NCBI GenBank assembly: GCA_023229795.1
Contig: JALNYP010000084.1
Coordinates: forward strand, 1-13,852
Direction: 5' to 3'
Origin: Syntrophobacterales bacterium
GTDB taxonomy: Bacteria > Desulfobacterota > Desulfobaccia > Desulfobaccales > 0-14-0-80-60-11
Length of the DNA stretch: 13,852 nt
Part shown: piece by piece, positions 1 to 7,337 of the stretch
Numbering within the stretch: position 1 is the stretch's first letter
How the letters are laid out: each line of letters opens with the position of its first letter
Made by a program: the position numbers and the translations under genes
Notes under the pieces: generated by a model
The model's database searches: none
Told to the model about the DNA's origin: nothing
The model's input: only the letters and a program-made list of their open reading frames with translations

Positions 1-1
1 C

Positions 2-21
2 GGTCTTGGTTCCACAAGACC
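2..21. terminator. 7-bp inverted repeat at the left edge, possible terminator
   Basis: GGTCTTG (2-8) and CAAGACC (15-21) form a perfect 7-bp stem with a 6-nt loop. No clean T-run follows on the plus strand, and the left flank is outside the window, so a terminator for a gene further left is only a guess. Confidence 0.25.
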
Positions 22-91
22 TTGGATACACCATTTTTCACAAAATAACTAGCCCTTATGCATTTTTTCCATTAATTTCAAAATAATTTGT

Positions 92-107
92 CCCCTCTCA
101 GAAGGGG
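92..107 (-). terminator. Weak terminator candidate after the small lipoprotein gene
   Basis: CCCCT (92-96) pairs with AGGGG (103-107) around a 6-nt loop. Read on the minus strand, it lies about 20 nt past the lipoprotein stop and is followed by an A/T-rich stretch containing TTATTTT. The stem is only 5 bp, so this is a weak call. Confidence 0.3.
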
Positions 108-127
108 AACTGAACGGTTACGGGAAA

Positions 128-331
128 TCAATGGTCGACATCGGGCATCCAATAGGGCGCGGTGAACCACTGCCTCAACATCGGGTCGTTGTCATAAAAG
201 GAAGGCGGCACGTCGCTATAGTAGGTTTCTCCGGTGTCAGGGCCCTGGTATGATGCCCCTGGGGCGGCACACCCGGCAACTAACGACAACAGCATCAGCA
301 AGCCTGCTGGGGCCCACCATCGCCTATTCAT
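128..331 (-). CDS. Small predicted lipoprotein, function unknown
   Basis: A 67-aa protein with a classical lipoprotein signal: Arg-rich start (MNRRWW), hydrophobic stretch at about residues 8-18, and lipobox LVAGC with the lipidated Cys at residue 21. The mature part is only 47 residues. It is Tyr/Pro/Asp-rich (SYQGPD, YYSDVPPSFYDNDP) and ends in MPDVDH. I recognise no family. An AGAGGA about 10 nt before the ATG is a reasonable ribosome binding site. The gene lies downstream of the efflux operon on the same strand but beyond that operon's terminator. It has its own upstream region containing a 24-bp palindrome, so it is probably a separate transcript. It would sit in the inner or outer membrane facing the periplasm. 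The lipobox is clear; the role is unknown. Confidence 0.7.
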   Translation of the reverse strand: MNRRWWAPAGLLMLLSLVAGCAAPGASYQGPDTGETYYSDVPPSFYDNDPMLRQWFTAPYWMPDVDH

Positions 332-352
332 TGCCTGGTTCCTCTCGATTCC

Positions 353-376
353 ACCCGGATCAGGCCTGATCCGGGT
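353..376. promoter_or_regulatory. Perfect 24-bp palindrome upstream of the lipoprotein gene
   Basis: ACCCGGATCAGG (353-364) is followed directly by its exact reverse complement (365-376). It lies 22 bp upstream of the ATG at 331 on the minus strand. On the RNA it would form a stem of about 10 bp with a 4-nt loop; on the DNA it could bind a dimeric regulator. No T-run follows on the minus strand, and only TATAGTCTTT follows on the plus strand, so a plain terminator is a poor fit. From 377 to 560 I see no gene and no strong promoter. Confidence 0.5.
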
Positions 377-560
377 TATAGTCTTTCCCTCTTCATGGTG
401 ATGAGGACTCTTTCCCCCTCGCGAGTATAAATTGTAGGGGTGGATCGGCAGGGGAGGGCGCCACCCCAGACCCCGCCGCTTTCCAAAAAATAAGCATTGC
501 CGGGGAAATGTAAAGATGAGTTCTGGGGCAGGAAAGTCGGTGGAGTTATAACAAAAATAT

Positions 561-582
561 GAGGGCCGGGAAACCGGCCCTC
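561..582 (-). terminator. Intrinsic terminator of the efflux operon
   Basis: GAGGGCCGG (561-569) and CCGGCCCTC (574-582) make a perfect 9-bp GC-rich stem with a 4-nt loop. On the minus strand it is followed by ATATTTTTGTTAT, a typical U-rich tail. It lies about 38 nt past the stop of the last operon gene. Confidence 0.8.
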
Positions 583-600
583 GATGCTTGGCTGTACGGG

Positions 601-625
601 ATGTAATCAGTGGTCTTGATTACAT
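601..625. repeat. 9-bp inverted repeat overlapping a stop codon
   Basis: ATGTAATCA (601-609) and TGATTACAT (617-625) are exact reverse complements with a 7-nt spacer. The right arm contains the last Met codon and the TAA stop (620-622) of the Gly/Met-rich protein gene. Together with the terminator at 561-582 it could give the transcript a double 3' hairpin. Confidence 0.45.
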
Positions 626-1123
626 GCCGGAGGGTCCTTTTTTCGTGCCCCCGCCGGGACCCATGCCCTGTCCCTGGCCCATGCCGCCGCGTCCCATGCC
701 CCGCCAGGCCGGCAGGCCCTGGTCGTCTCGCAGCTTCAAGGTTTTGCCGTTCACCTCCACGTCTTTGGCAATGATGGCCGGCTGGTTGTTCAGGGTAACT
801 TGGGAGCCGGTGACCTTGACGGTATCCCCGGCTTTCAGCGCGAACTTTTGCTGGTCCAGATACCAGGTAGGGGCCAGATGCACCAGGAGGCTGCCCTTCT
901 CCGTCTTGAGGCGGGCCTCTTGGAACTTCATGCCCATGCCCCCGCTCGGCCCCATGCTGAGCTCTTCCAGTTTTTCCACCTGGCCGGTGACCGTGGTCAC
1001 GGTCTGGGGATTATACAAGCGGGGCCCCATGCCCATGCCGCCCCCGGGGCCTGGCTGGGCCAGCACCGGGGCCGCCAGGGCCAGGGTGATCATTACGACC
1101 AAAAATATCAAGATCTTGTGCAT
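620..1123 (-). CDS. Secreted Gly/Met-rich OB-fold-like protein, candidate periplasmic metal carrier
   Basis: A 167-aa protein with a Sec signal peptide (cleavage probably after ALAAPVLA, residue 22). Three regions follow: a short Gly/Met-rich stretch (GGGMGMG, about 28-33); a beta-rich core (about 41-136) with TVTGQVEKLEE, LVHLAPTWYL and GDTVKVTGS; and a Gly/Met tail (RGMGRGGMGQGQGMG, about 141-155). Nine Met residues lie in the mature part. The core has the pattern of small periplasmic OB-fold proteins often labelled 'DNA-binding' in delta-proteobacterial genomes; the signal peptide makes DNA binding unlikely. It is the last gene of the Cus-type operon, 51 nt after cusA, with GAGGAGG about 9 nt before the ATG and a terminator after it. 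E. coli CusF, also in a cus operon, is a small periplasmic OB-fold Cu(I)/Ag(I) chaperone using Met, His and Trp. A like role here is inference. Confidence 0.75.
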   Translation of the reverse strand: MHKILIFLVVMITLALAAPVLAQPGPGGGMGMGPRLYNPQTVTTVTGQVEKLEELSMGPSGGMGMKFQEARLKTEKGSLLVHLAPTWYLDQQKFALKAGDTVKVTGSQVTLNNQPAIIAKDVEVNGKTLKLRDDQGLPAWRGMGRGGMGQGQGMGPGGGTKKGPSGM

Positions 1124-1174
1124 AATCGTTTTTCCTCCTCTTGGCTTGTTAGGTGCAGATTAACCGCGCCTGGA

Positions 1175-4100
1175 TTATTCCGGAGTTCCAGGCTCGCCCA
1201 GGCTGGCGGGTACTGACTTCTTCACCTCGAAGTGCCACTTCCAGAGCAGATAGATCGACGGGTAGATAAAGAGTTCCAATAAGAAAGAGGTGATTACCCC
1301 GCCCACCATGGGGGCTGCGATGCGTTTCATGGCCTCGGAGCCGGTGCCGCTGCCGTACATGAGCGGCGCCAGACCCACCAGGATGGCCATGACGGTCATG
1401 AGCTTGGGCCGCAGCCGCTGCACCGCGCCTTCCATAACCGCGTCTTCCGTATCCCGGTAAGTGAGGAGGCGTCCCTCTTTTTCGGCCCGGTGATAGGCGA
1501 TGTCCAGGTAGAGGAGCATCACCACCCCCGTTTCCGCGTCCAACCCGGCCAGAGCAATGAGCCCGACGATCACCGCCACGCTGATATGATACCCCAACAG
1601 ATAAAGGAGCCAGATGGCCCCCACTAGGGAGAAGGGCACCGCCAACAGCACGATGAACACCTTGGTGATGGACTGGGTATTGATATAGAGGATAAAGAAA
1701 ATAATGGCCAGGGTGAGGGGGACGATGGTGGTCAGGCGCTTCCGGGCCGTCTCCATGTATTCAAACTGGCCGCTCCAGAAATAAGAATACCCCGGAGGCA
1801 TCTTGAGTTTTTCAGCGAAGAGGGCCTGGGCCTTTTTGATATAGCTGCCCACATCGATATCGTGGATGTCCACGTAGATCAGGGAGGTCCGCCGGGCGCT
1901 TTCGCTGAAGATCATGGGCGGACCCTGGTGAATCTTGAGGTCGGCCACCTGCTCCATGGGAATCGGGGCTCCGGCGGGTGTGGGGATCAACACCCGGCGC
2001 AGGGCCGGCAGGTTATCCCGGAAATCCTGGAAATAACGCAGGTTGACCGGGTAACGCTCCAGGCCCTCCACCGTGTAGGTGAGGTTCATACCTCCCAAGG
2101 CGCTGCGGATGACATCCTGAACGTCCCCCACGGTGAGGCCGTAGCGGGCCGCCTCCCTCCGCTTAATGTCGAAATCCAGGTAATAGCCCCCGGTGGTGCG
2201 TTCCGCGAAGGCGCTGGCGGTTTCGGGGATGCTCTTAAATAAGGCTTCGGCCTGGGTCCCCAGGGTGTTGAGCACCTCGAGATCGGGCCCGGTGATCTTC
2301 AGGCCGATGGGGGTCTTGATCCCGGTGGAGAGCATGTCGACGCGAATCTTGATGGGATAGCCCCAGGAATTGGAGAGCCCCGGGAATTTGACCGCCTCAT
2401 CCATCTTCCGGATGAGCCCTTCCATGGTCACTCCCGGCGGCCACTCCTTGGGGTCCTTGAGGCGGATGGTGGTCTCGATCATGTTCAAGGGCGCCGGGTC
2501 GGTAGCCGTCTCAGCCCGGCCAGCCTTGCCGAAGACGTTTTCCACCTCAGGGAAAGTGCGGATGATGCGGTCCGTCTGCTGCAGAATATTCTTGGCTTCG
2601 GTGATGGAGATGCCCGGCATGGTGGTGGGCATGTACAGCAGGTCGCCCTCGTTGATGGGCGGCATGAATTCGGAGCCCAACTGGGAGAAGGGATAGATCG
2701 TGACCAGCACCAGGATCACCGCCACCCCGATGGCCAGGAGGGGAAACCGCAGCACCCCCGCCAGGAGAGGGTGATAGATGGCCTGGGCCACCCGGTTGAT
2801 GGGGTTTCGGGATTCCGCCGGGATTTTGCCCCGGAGGAAGGCCAACATCATGATGGGCACCAGGGTGATGGCCAACAGCGAGGCCGCGGCCATGGCAAAG
2901 GTCTTGGTATAGGCCAGGGGTTTGAAGAGACGGCCGCTTTCGGCGCCCAAGGCAAAGATGGGCAGAAAGGAGACGGTGATCACCAAGAGCGAAAAGAACA
3001 GCGACGGCCCCACTTCCTTGGCGGCTTCGAGGATCAGAGGCCCCCGGGGAGCGTCCGGCGGCGCGTGCTCGATATGCTTGTGGGCGTTTTCGATCATGAT
3101 CACCGCCGCGTCCACCATCACCCCGATGGCCAGGGCGATGCCGCCCAAACTCATGATGTTGGCGCTGATGCCCGCCTCATACATGATGCCCAAAGAGATC
3201 AGCACCCCCAGGGGCAGGGTGACGATGGCCACCAGCGAACTGCGGAAGTGCAGCAGGAAAATGATGCAGACCAGGGCCACCACGATCATTTCTTCGATGA
3301 GCTTGTGGGTCAGGTTGTCCACGGCCCGGTTGATCAGGTTGGAACGGTCATAGGCCGGGGTGACGATCACTCCCGGCGGCAGGCCCGATTTCAGATCGTT
3401 TAATTTCGCTTTGACTCCGTCGATGACCGCCCGGGCGTTCTCCCCGAAGCGGGCTACGACAATGCCGCCCACGACCTCGCCCTGCCCGTTGGCTTCGGCC
3501 AGGCCGCGGCGCAACTCGGGCCCCAGGCGCACGATGCCGATATCCTTGATCATGATGGGCGTGCCTCTGCTGTCCGCGCCCACTACGATATTTTGCACGT
3601 CCTGGATATTCTTGATGTAGCCCAGGCCCCGAACCATGTACTCGGTTTCGGCGCTCTCGACTAAGGCTCCTCCTACGTCATTGTTGGAGCGCATGATGGC
3701 GTCCTTGACCTTGGCCAAGGGGATGCCGTAGGAGGCCAGGGTGTTGGGGTCCACCACCACCTGGTATTGCTTGACGAAGCCGCCCACGCTGGCCACTTCC
3801 GAGACGCCGGGCACAGTTTGCAGTTGGTAGCGCAGGTACCAGTCCTGGATGCTGCGCAGTTGGGCCAGATCATGTTTACCGGTGGGGTCCTGCACCATGT
3901 ATTCATAAACCCAGCCCACCCCGGTGGCGTCTGGGCCCAGGGCCGGGCTGACTTCCTTGGGGAGCTTGCCCCGCACGAAATTGAGGTATTCCAGCACCCG
4001 GGTCCGGGCCCAATAAATATCGGTGCCGTCCTCAAAGACGATGTACACCAGGGATTCCCCGAACATGGAGTAGCCGCGCACCACCTTGGCTTTGGGCACA

Positions 4101-4324
4101 GCCAGCATGGCGGTGGTCAGGGGATACGTGACCTGGTCTTCCACCACCTGGGGGGCCTGGCCGGGATAGTCGGTGAGCACAATGACCTGGACGTCAGAGA
4201 GGTCGGGAATGGCGTCCACCGCCAGGTTATAGGTGGCATAGAGCGCCCAGGCGGTGACCAGGATGGTGACCAGCACCACCAGGAAACGGTTACGAGCAAC
4301 GAAATCGATGATTCGGGCGATCAT
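1175..4324 (-). CDS. cusA: CusA/CzcA-type heavy-metal efflux RND pump, Cu(I)/Ag(I) type
   Basis: Inner-membrane proton-driven RND pump of 1049 aa, the usual length. It starts with the typical first membrane helix (MIARIIDFVARNRF) and continues with a periplasmic loop, helices 2-6 (about 345-495), a second loop and helices 8-12. The helix-4 signature GVMVDAAVIMIENAHK holds Asp405, the proton-relay residue at the same number as in E. coli CusA. Met565, Met615 and Met664 (LLYMPTT, PLNMIETT, VDMLSTGIK) match E. coli Met573, Met623 and Met672, the three methionines that bind Cu(I)/Ag(I), all offset by 8. This favours Cu/Ag over Zn/Co/Cd. The start lies 17 nt after the cusB-like stop and has only a weak Shine-Dalgarno, so translation is probably coupled. 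The reading frame is intact. The family assignment is firm; the ion specificity is inferred from the methionines. Confidence 0.96.
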   Translation of the reverse strand: MIARIIDFVARNRFLVVLVTILVTAWALYATYNLAVDAIPDLSDVQVIVLTDYPGQAPQVVEDQVTYPLTTAMLAVPKAKVVRGYSMFGESLVYIVFEDGTDIYWARTRVLEYLNFVRGKLPKEVSPALGPDATGVGWVYEYMVQDPTGKHDLAQLRSIQDWYLRYQLQTVPGVSEVASVGGFVKQYQVVVDPNTLASYGIPLAKVKDAIMRSNNDVGGALVESAETEYMVRGLGYIKNIQDVQNIVVGADSRGTPIMIKDIGIVRLGPELRRGLAEANGQGEVVGGIVVARFGENARAVIDGVKAKLNDLKSGLPPGVIVTPAYDRSNLINRAVDNLTHKLIEEMIVVALVCIIFLLHFRSSLVAIVTLPLGVLISLGIMYEAGISANIMSLGGIALAIGVMVDAAVIMIENAHKHIEHAPPDAPRGPLILEAAKEVGPSLFFSLLVITVSFLPIFALGAESGRLFKPLAYTKTFAMAAASLLAITLVPIMMLAFLRGKIPAESRNPINRVAQAIYHPLLAGVLRFPLLAIGVAVILVLVTIYPFSQLGSEFMPPINEGDLLYMPTTMPGISITEAKNILQQTDRIIRTFPEVENVFGKAGRAETATDPAPLNMIETTIRLKDPKEWPPGVTMEGLIRKMDEAVKFPGLSNSWGYPIKIRVDMLSTGIKTPIGLKITGPDLEVLNTLGTQAEALFKSIPETASAFAERTTGGYYLDFDIKRREAARYGLTVGDVQDVIRSALGGMNLTYTVEGLERYPVNLRYFQDFRDNLPALRRVLIPTPAGAPIPMEQVADLKIHQGPPMIFSESARRTSLIYVDIHDIDVGSYIKKAQALFAEKLKMPPGYSYFWSGQFEYMETARKRLTTIVPLTLAIIFFILYINTQSITKVFIVLLAVPFSLVGAIWLLYLLGYHISVAVIVGLIALAGLDAETGVVMLLYLDIAYHRAEKEGRLLTYRDTEDAVMEGAVQRLRPKLMTVMAILVGLAPLMYGSGTGSEAMKRIAAPMVGGVITSFLLELFIYPSIYLLWKWHFEVKKSVPASLGEPGTPE

Positions 4325-4341
4325 GGCTTATCCAAGTCCCA

Positions 4342-5958
4342 TTAGTGCTTATGTCCGGGCGGCATGGCGGCCGGGGGGGCTGCCTTAGGGCCTTCCATTT
4401 TCATCCCCGGCGGCATGGGAGACGGCGCCGGTGCGGCCGGAGACTTCTCCTCCATCTTCATCCCCGGCATGGCCGGCTTGGTCTCACCTTCCTTTTTGGC
4501 TCCCATCTCCATGCCCGGCATCATCAACTGCACCGCTTCTCTAAACCGGGACTCGGAATCCAGCATGAACTGCGCCGACGTGACCACGTCCTCGCCCCCT
4601 TTCAGGCCCGAGAGCACCTCGTACAGGCCGTCATTGCCCAGCACCCCCAGCTTGACCTGCCGGGGCTCGAAGCGGCCCTGGCCCAGGGCGATGAACACGT
4701 GCTGCTTGAGGCCCGTGTTGAACACCGCGTCCGACGGCACCACCACCGCGTTGTGGGCTACCGGGGACTCGATCTTCACCTGGGCGAACATCTCGGGCTT
4801 GAGCTTGAGCTGCGGGTTGGGGAAGCGCAGGCGCACCCTGGCGGTCCGGGTGGCTTCCTTGAGATAGGGATAGATGTAATCGATCTTGCCCCGGAAGGTC
4901 TCGCCGGGCAGGTAGTCCAGGCTCATATCCACCGGTTGGCCCACCTTGATCCAGGGCAGCTCGTACTGGTAGATATCCGCGTCCACCCAAATGGTGGAAA
5001 GATCGGCCACCTCCAGGAGCGGCATGCCGGCCTGGACATACATCCCCTGGGTGATCATGCGCTTGGTGACGATGCCGTTGGCCGGGGAGGCCAGCGTCAG
5101 GTGCTTCTTAACCTGGCCGGTACGCTCCAGGGCGTTGATTTGGGCGGGTCCGATATCAAAATATTCCAGGCGGCGGCGCGAGGCCTCGGCCAGACGCCGG
5201 GCCCCTTCGGCCATCTCCTTCACCGGACTGGTTTTCATGGCCTTGAGGTTACGCAAGGCCAGAAGGTATTCTTCCTGGCTCGAAACCAGGTCCGGGCTGT
5301 AGATGCTCAACAGCGCCTGACCCTTGCGCACCGGGTCGCCGGTGGCATTGACGTAGAGCCGGTCCACCCAGCCGCTCACTTTAGTGGTAATAGTGGCCAG
5401 ACTGCGTTCATTAAAATTCACCAGCCCCACGGCTAGCGTGACCCGGGACAGGGGCCGCACCTCCACCTTGGCGGTCCTGACCCCCATGGATTGGATGGTG
5501 GCGGGCGACACTGTGATGGTGCCCGGAGCCGCCTCCCCTACTTCTTCATAGACCGGCACCAGGTCCATGCCGCAAGGGGCTTTCCCGGGTTTATCCCGGA
5601 CGTAGCCGGGGTCCATGGGCGACACCCAATACTTGATCTTGCGGCCTTTCTGAGGGGCTGCCGGCGCACCGGGGGCCGGCGCCGTGGGAGCCGTCGGAGG
5701 CGTCAGCGCCACGGGCGCCTGACCCGGGGTTCCCGTGGGATACACCGGCACCAGGGCGTTACCCTCCGGGTCCTGGCCCGGTCCCTCTTTGATATAGTTG
5801 GGATTATTGGGGGAGACGTAACAGAGGGCCTTGGGCTTTTGCTGGCCTAAGGGCAGGGTCAGATAGCCGGAGAGATACAAACCTCCCAGGAATACCAGGA
5901 TCAGGCCCACCGCCGGCCCCCAAAACCATCCCTTTTTGCCTCGAGCCGCGGGCGTCAT
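4342..5958 (-). CDS. cusB: CusB-type periplasmic adaptor with two metal-binding modules and a Met/His-rich tail
   Basis: Periplasmic adaptor (membrane fusion protein) joining the RND pump to the outer-membrane channel. I start it at the ATG at 5958: AGGAGG sits 7 nt upstream, and the ATG overlaps the stop of the preceding gene as ATGA. A start at 6000 is possible in frame but would overlap by 46 nt. The 538-aa product has an N-terminal anchor (about 11-31). A degenerate heavy-metal-binding module follows (about 46-73; EGN replaces the CGM core), then a Pro/Ala linker (about 75-103), then an intact module (about 110-137, PCGMDLVPVY). The adaptor core follows: barrel-sandwich hybrid, alpha-hairpin (about 226-285) and beta-barrel (about 310-465). 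The tail from 478 has four MPGM/MPPGM-like units and ends MPPGHKH. The family is certain; metal binding by module 2 and the tail is inferred. Confidence 0.94.
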   Translation of the reverse strand: MTPAARGKKGWFWGPAVGLILVFLGGLYLSGYLTLPLGQQKPKALCYVSPNNPNYIKEGPGQDPEGNALVPVYPTGTPGQAPVALTPPTAPTAPAPGAPAAPQKGRKIKYWVSPMDPGYVRDKPGKAPCGMDLVPVYEEVGEAAPGTITVSPATIQSMGVRTAKVEVRPLSRVTLAVGLVNFNERSLATITTKVSGWVDRLYVNATGDPVRKGQALLSIYSPDLVSSQEEYLLALRNLKAMKTSPVKEMAEGARRLAEASRRRLEYFDIGPAQINALERTGQVKKHLTLASPANGIVTKRMITQGMYVQAGMPLLEVADLSTIWVDADIYQYELPWIKVGQPVDMSLDYLPGETFRGKIDYIYPYLKEATRTARVRLRFPNPQLKLKPEMFAQVKIESPVAHNAVVVPSDAVFNTGLKQHVFIALGQGRFEPRQVKLGVLGNDGLYEVLSGLKGGEDVVTSAQFMLDSESRFREAVQLMMPGMEMGAKKEGETKPAMPGMKMEEKSPAAPAPSPMPPGMKMEGPKAAPPAAMPPGHKH

Positions 5959-7277
5959 TTTTTTCCTCCTGTCCGGGGCAGGTCCTGGCCCACCAGCCAC
6001 TCCAATTCGGCCCAGTTTTCTTCAAAGTCTTTCAGATATTCCTGTAAGGTGAGTTCGGCGTTATACGCGGCGATCTGGTTCTGATAAAGCCGCTCGAAGC
6101 CCAGGCTCCCCACCTGGTAAGAGGCCAGGGAGGCTTCCGCCGCTTGTCGCGCCTGGGGGATAATCCCCTGGTTATAAAGCGTGATTTGTTGCGACAGGCG
6201 CATCAACTTGGCGTAGCGGTCCTTAATGGCGGCCGCCACCTGATTCCAGGTACTGTGCACGGCTGATTGGGCGGCGGCCTGGCGTTGCTGTTCTTCCCGT
6301 ATCCGGGGCTTGATCTTGGAGCCCTGCCAGATGGGGAGATTAAACATCACCCCGCCGGCGAACATATCGGCCTGTTTCAAATTCACCGGAGGACCCAGGG
6401 TTTCCCGGAAGGCGTAACCCAGGGAGACGGTAGCGTCGGGAAAATACTCCTTTTTGGCCAGGTCCACCGCCTTCTCTTGTTTGGCCACCAGGGCCTTCAG
6501 GGCCTGAAGCTGGGGGCGCTCTTCCGCGCGGGCCAAAAGATCATCCAGTTTGAGCCCGCAAGGCCGGGGTCTCAGGGGCTGGGGGCGCGCGATGGGGGTT
6601 TGCGGCGGCTGGGAGCGCAAGGCGTTCAGGTCCGACTGCAAGGATTCCTGCTTTTGCTTGTATTGAAACAGCCGATCCAGGTAGTTGCCCAACTCCACCT
6701 GGGATTGGAGCACATCGGCCTGCATCCCCTGGCCCACTTTATAGCGGGTCTCGGCCACCTGGACCACCTGTTCCCAAAATTGCTTGTTCTTTTGGACAAT
6801 ATCGAATCCGGTATAGGCCAGGGCCAGGTTCCAATAGTCCACCACCACCTTGGCCCTGATCTCGTTGGTCTTGTCCCGATAGGCCAGATCTTCGGATTTG
6901 GCCTGCTCCGCGGCCACTTCGGACCGGAGACGGCGTTTCCCGGGAAAAGGGAATTTCTGGGACATCTCCAACATTTTCTGCGTCATGGGGTCCTGGTTCA
7001 GGCGCCAGGTGTCGGTGGGCAGATTATTGATGCTGAAGGACACCGTGGGGTCTTCCAGGGCGCCCGCGGGTTTGATAGTCTCTTTGGCGGCATTCGCCAG
7101 AGACCCCATCTGCTTGACTTCAGCATTGGCCTTCAGGGCCTCACTGACGAGGTTTTGCAAATCCGGCGGCAGATTGCCGTTGCTTTGAGCCCGCAATGGT
7201 TCAGATAGGCCTAAAGTCCCGGTCAGACACAGGACCAGAAACAACACTATTCGAAAAGGTCGCCGTTGCTCAGCCAT
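5955..7277 (-). CDS. cusC: TolC/CusC-family outer-membrane efflux channel
   Basis: First gene of the operon, 440 aa from the ATG at 7277. It has a Sec signal peptide (hydrophobic FRIVLFLVLCLTG, cleavage near LRA/QS at about residue 30), so the mature protein begins close to QSNGNLPP. No proper lipobox is seen, unlike E. coli CusC, which is lipidated. The rest is typical of trimeric OM factors: two long helical repeats rich in Gln, Ala and Glu, with membrane-strand motifs DPTVSFSINNLP and DATVSLGYAFRE, the MSQKFPFPGKR turn, and NLPIWQGSK in the second half. The frame extends upstream to 7361, but that part contains the likely promoter, so I use 7277, where AAGGGGAG precedes the ATG, though very closely. 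The stop overlaps the cusB-like start by 4 nt. The family is secure; the partnership with the next two genes follows from the operon. Confidence 0.92.
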   Translation of the reverse strand: MAEQRRPFRIVLFLVLCLTGTLGLSEPLRAQSNGNLPPDLQNLVSEALKANAEVKQMGSLANAAKETIKPAGALEDPTVSFSINNLPTDTWRLNQDPMTQKMLEMSQKFPFPGKRRLRSEVAAEQAKSEDLAYRDKTNEIRAKVVVDYWNLALAYTGFDIVQKNKQFWEQVVQVAETRYKVGQGMQADVLQSQVELGNYLDRLFQYKQKQESLQSDLNALRSQPPQTPIARPQPLRPRPCGLKLDDLLARAEERPQLQALKALVAKQEKAVDLAKKEYFPDATVSLGYAFRETLGPPVNLKQADMFAGGVMFNLPIWQGSKIKPRIREEQQRQAAAQSAVHSTWNQVAAAIKDRYAKLMRLSQQITLYNQGIIPQARQAAEASLASYQVGSLGFERLYQNQIAAYNAELTLQEYLKDFEENWAELEWLVGQDLPRTGGKK

Positions 7278-7307
7278 CTCCCCTTCTGCCCCCATGAAAT
7301 AATGAGG

Positions 7308-7337
7308 ATTATAAGCATGTATTGAAATTTTATACAA
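7308..7337 (-). promoter_or_regulatory. Sigma70-like promoter of the efflux operon
   Basis: On the minus strand TTGTAT (7337-7332) and a perfect TATAAT (7313-7308) are separated by 18 nt. Transcription would start near 7301, about 24 nt before the proposed ATG at 7277. A poor -35 with a slightly long spacer is compatible with activator control, but I see no clear operator dyad. Confidence 0.55.

Noticed and set aside
588..1163. Long open frame on the plus strand opposite the Gly/Met-rich protein
   Set aside because: It is the antisense of a GC-rich gene, is full of Pro/Met/Trp in no family pattern, and has no ribosome site. The minus-strand frame has a signal peptide, a Shine-Dalgarno and operon context.
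5959..6000. Longer start for the adaptor gene at 6000
   Set aside because: It would overlap the channel gene by 46 nt and lacks the AGGAGG spacing that the ATG at 5958 has.
6267..7208. 313-codon open frame on the plus strand across the outer-membrane channel gene
   Set aside because: Low-complexity Gly/Leu/His/Gln composition typical of antisense translation; the channel gene on the minus strand is convincing.
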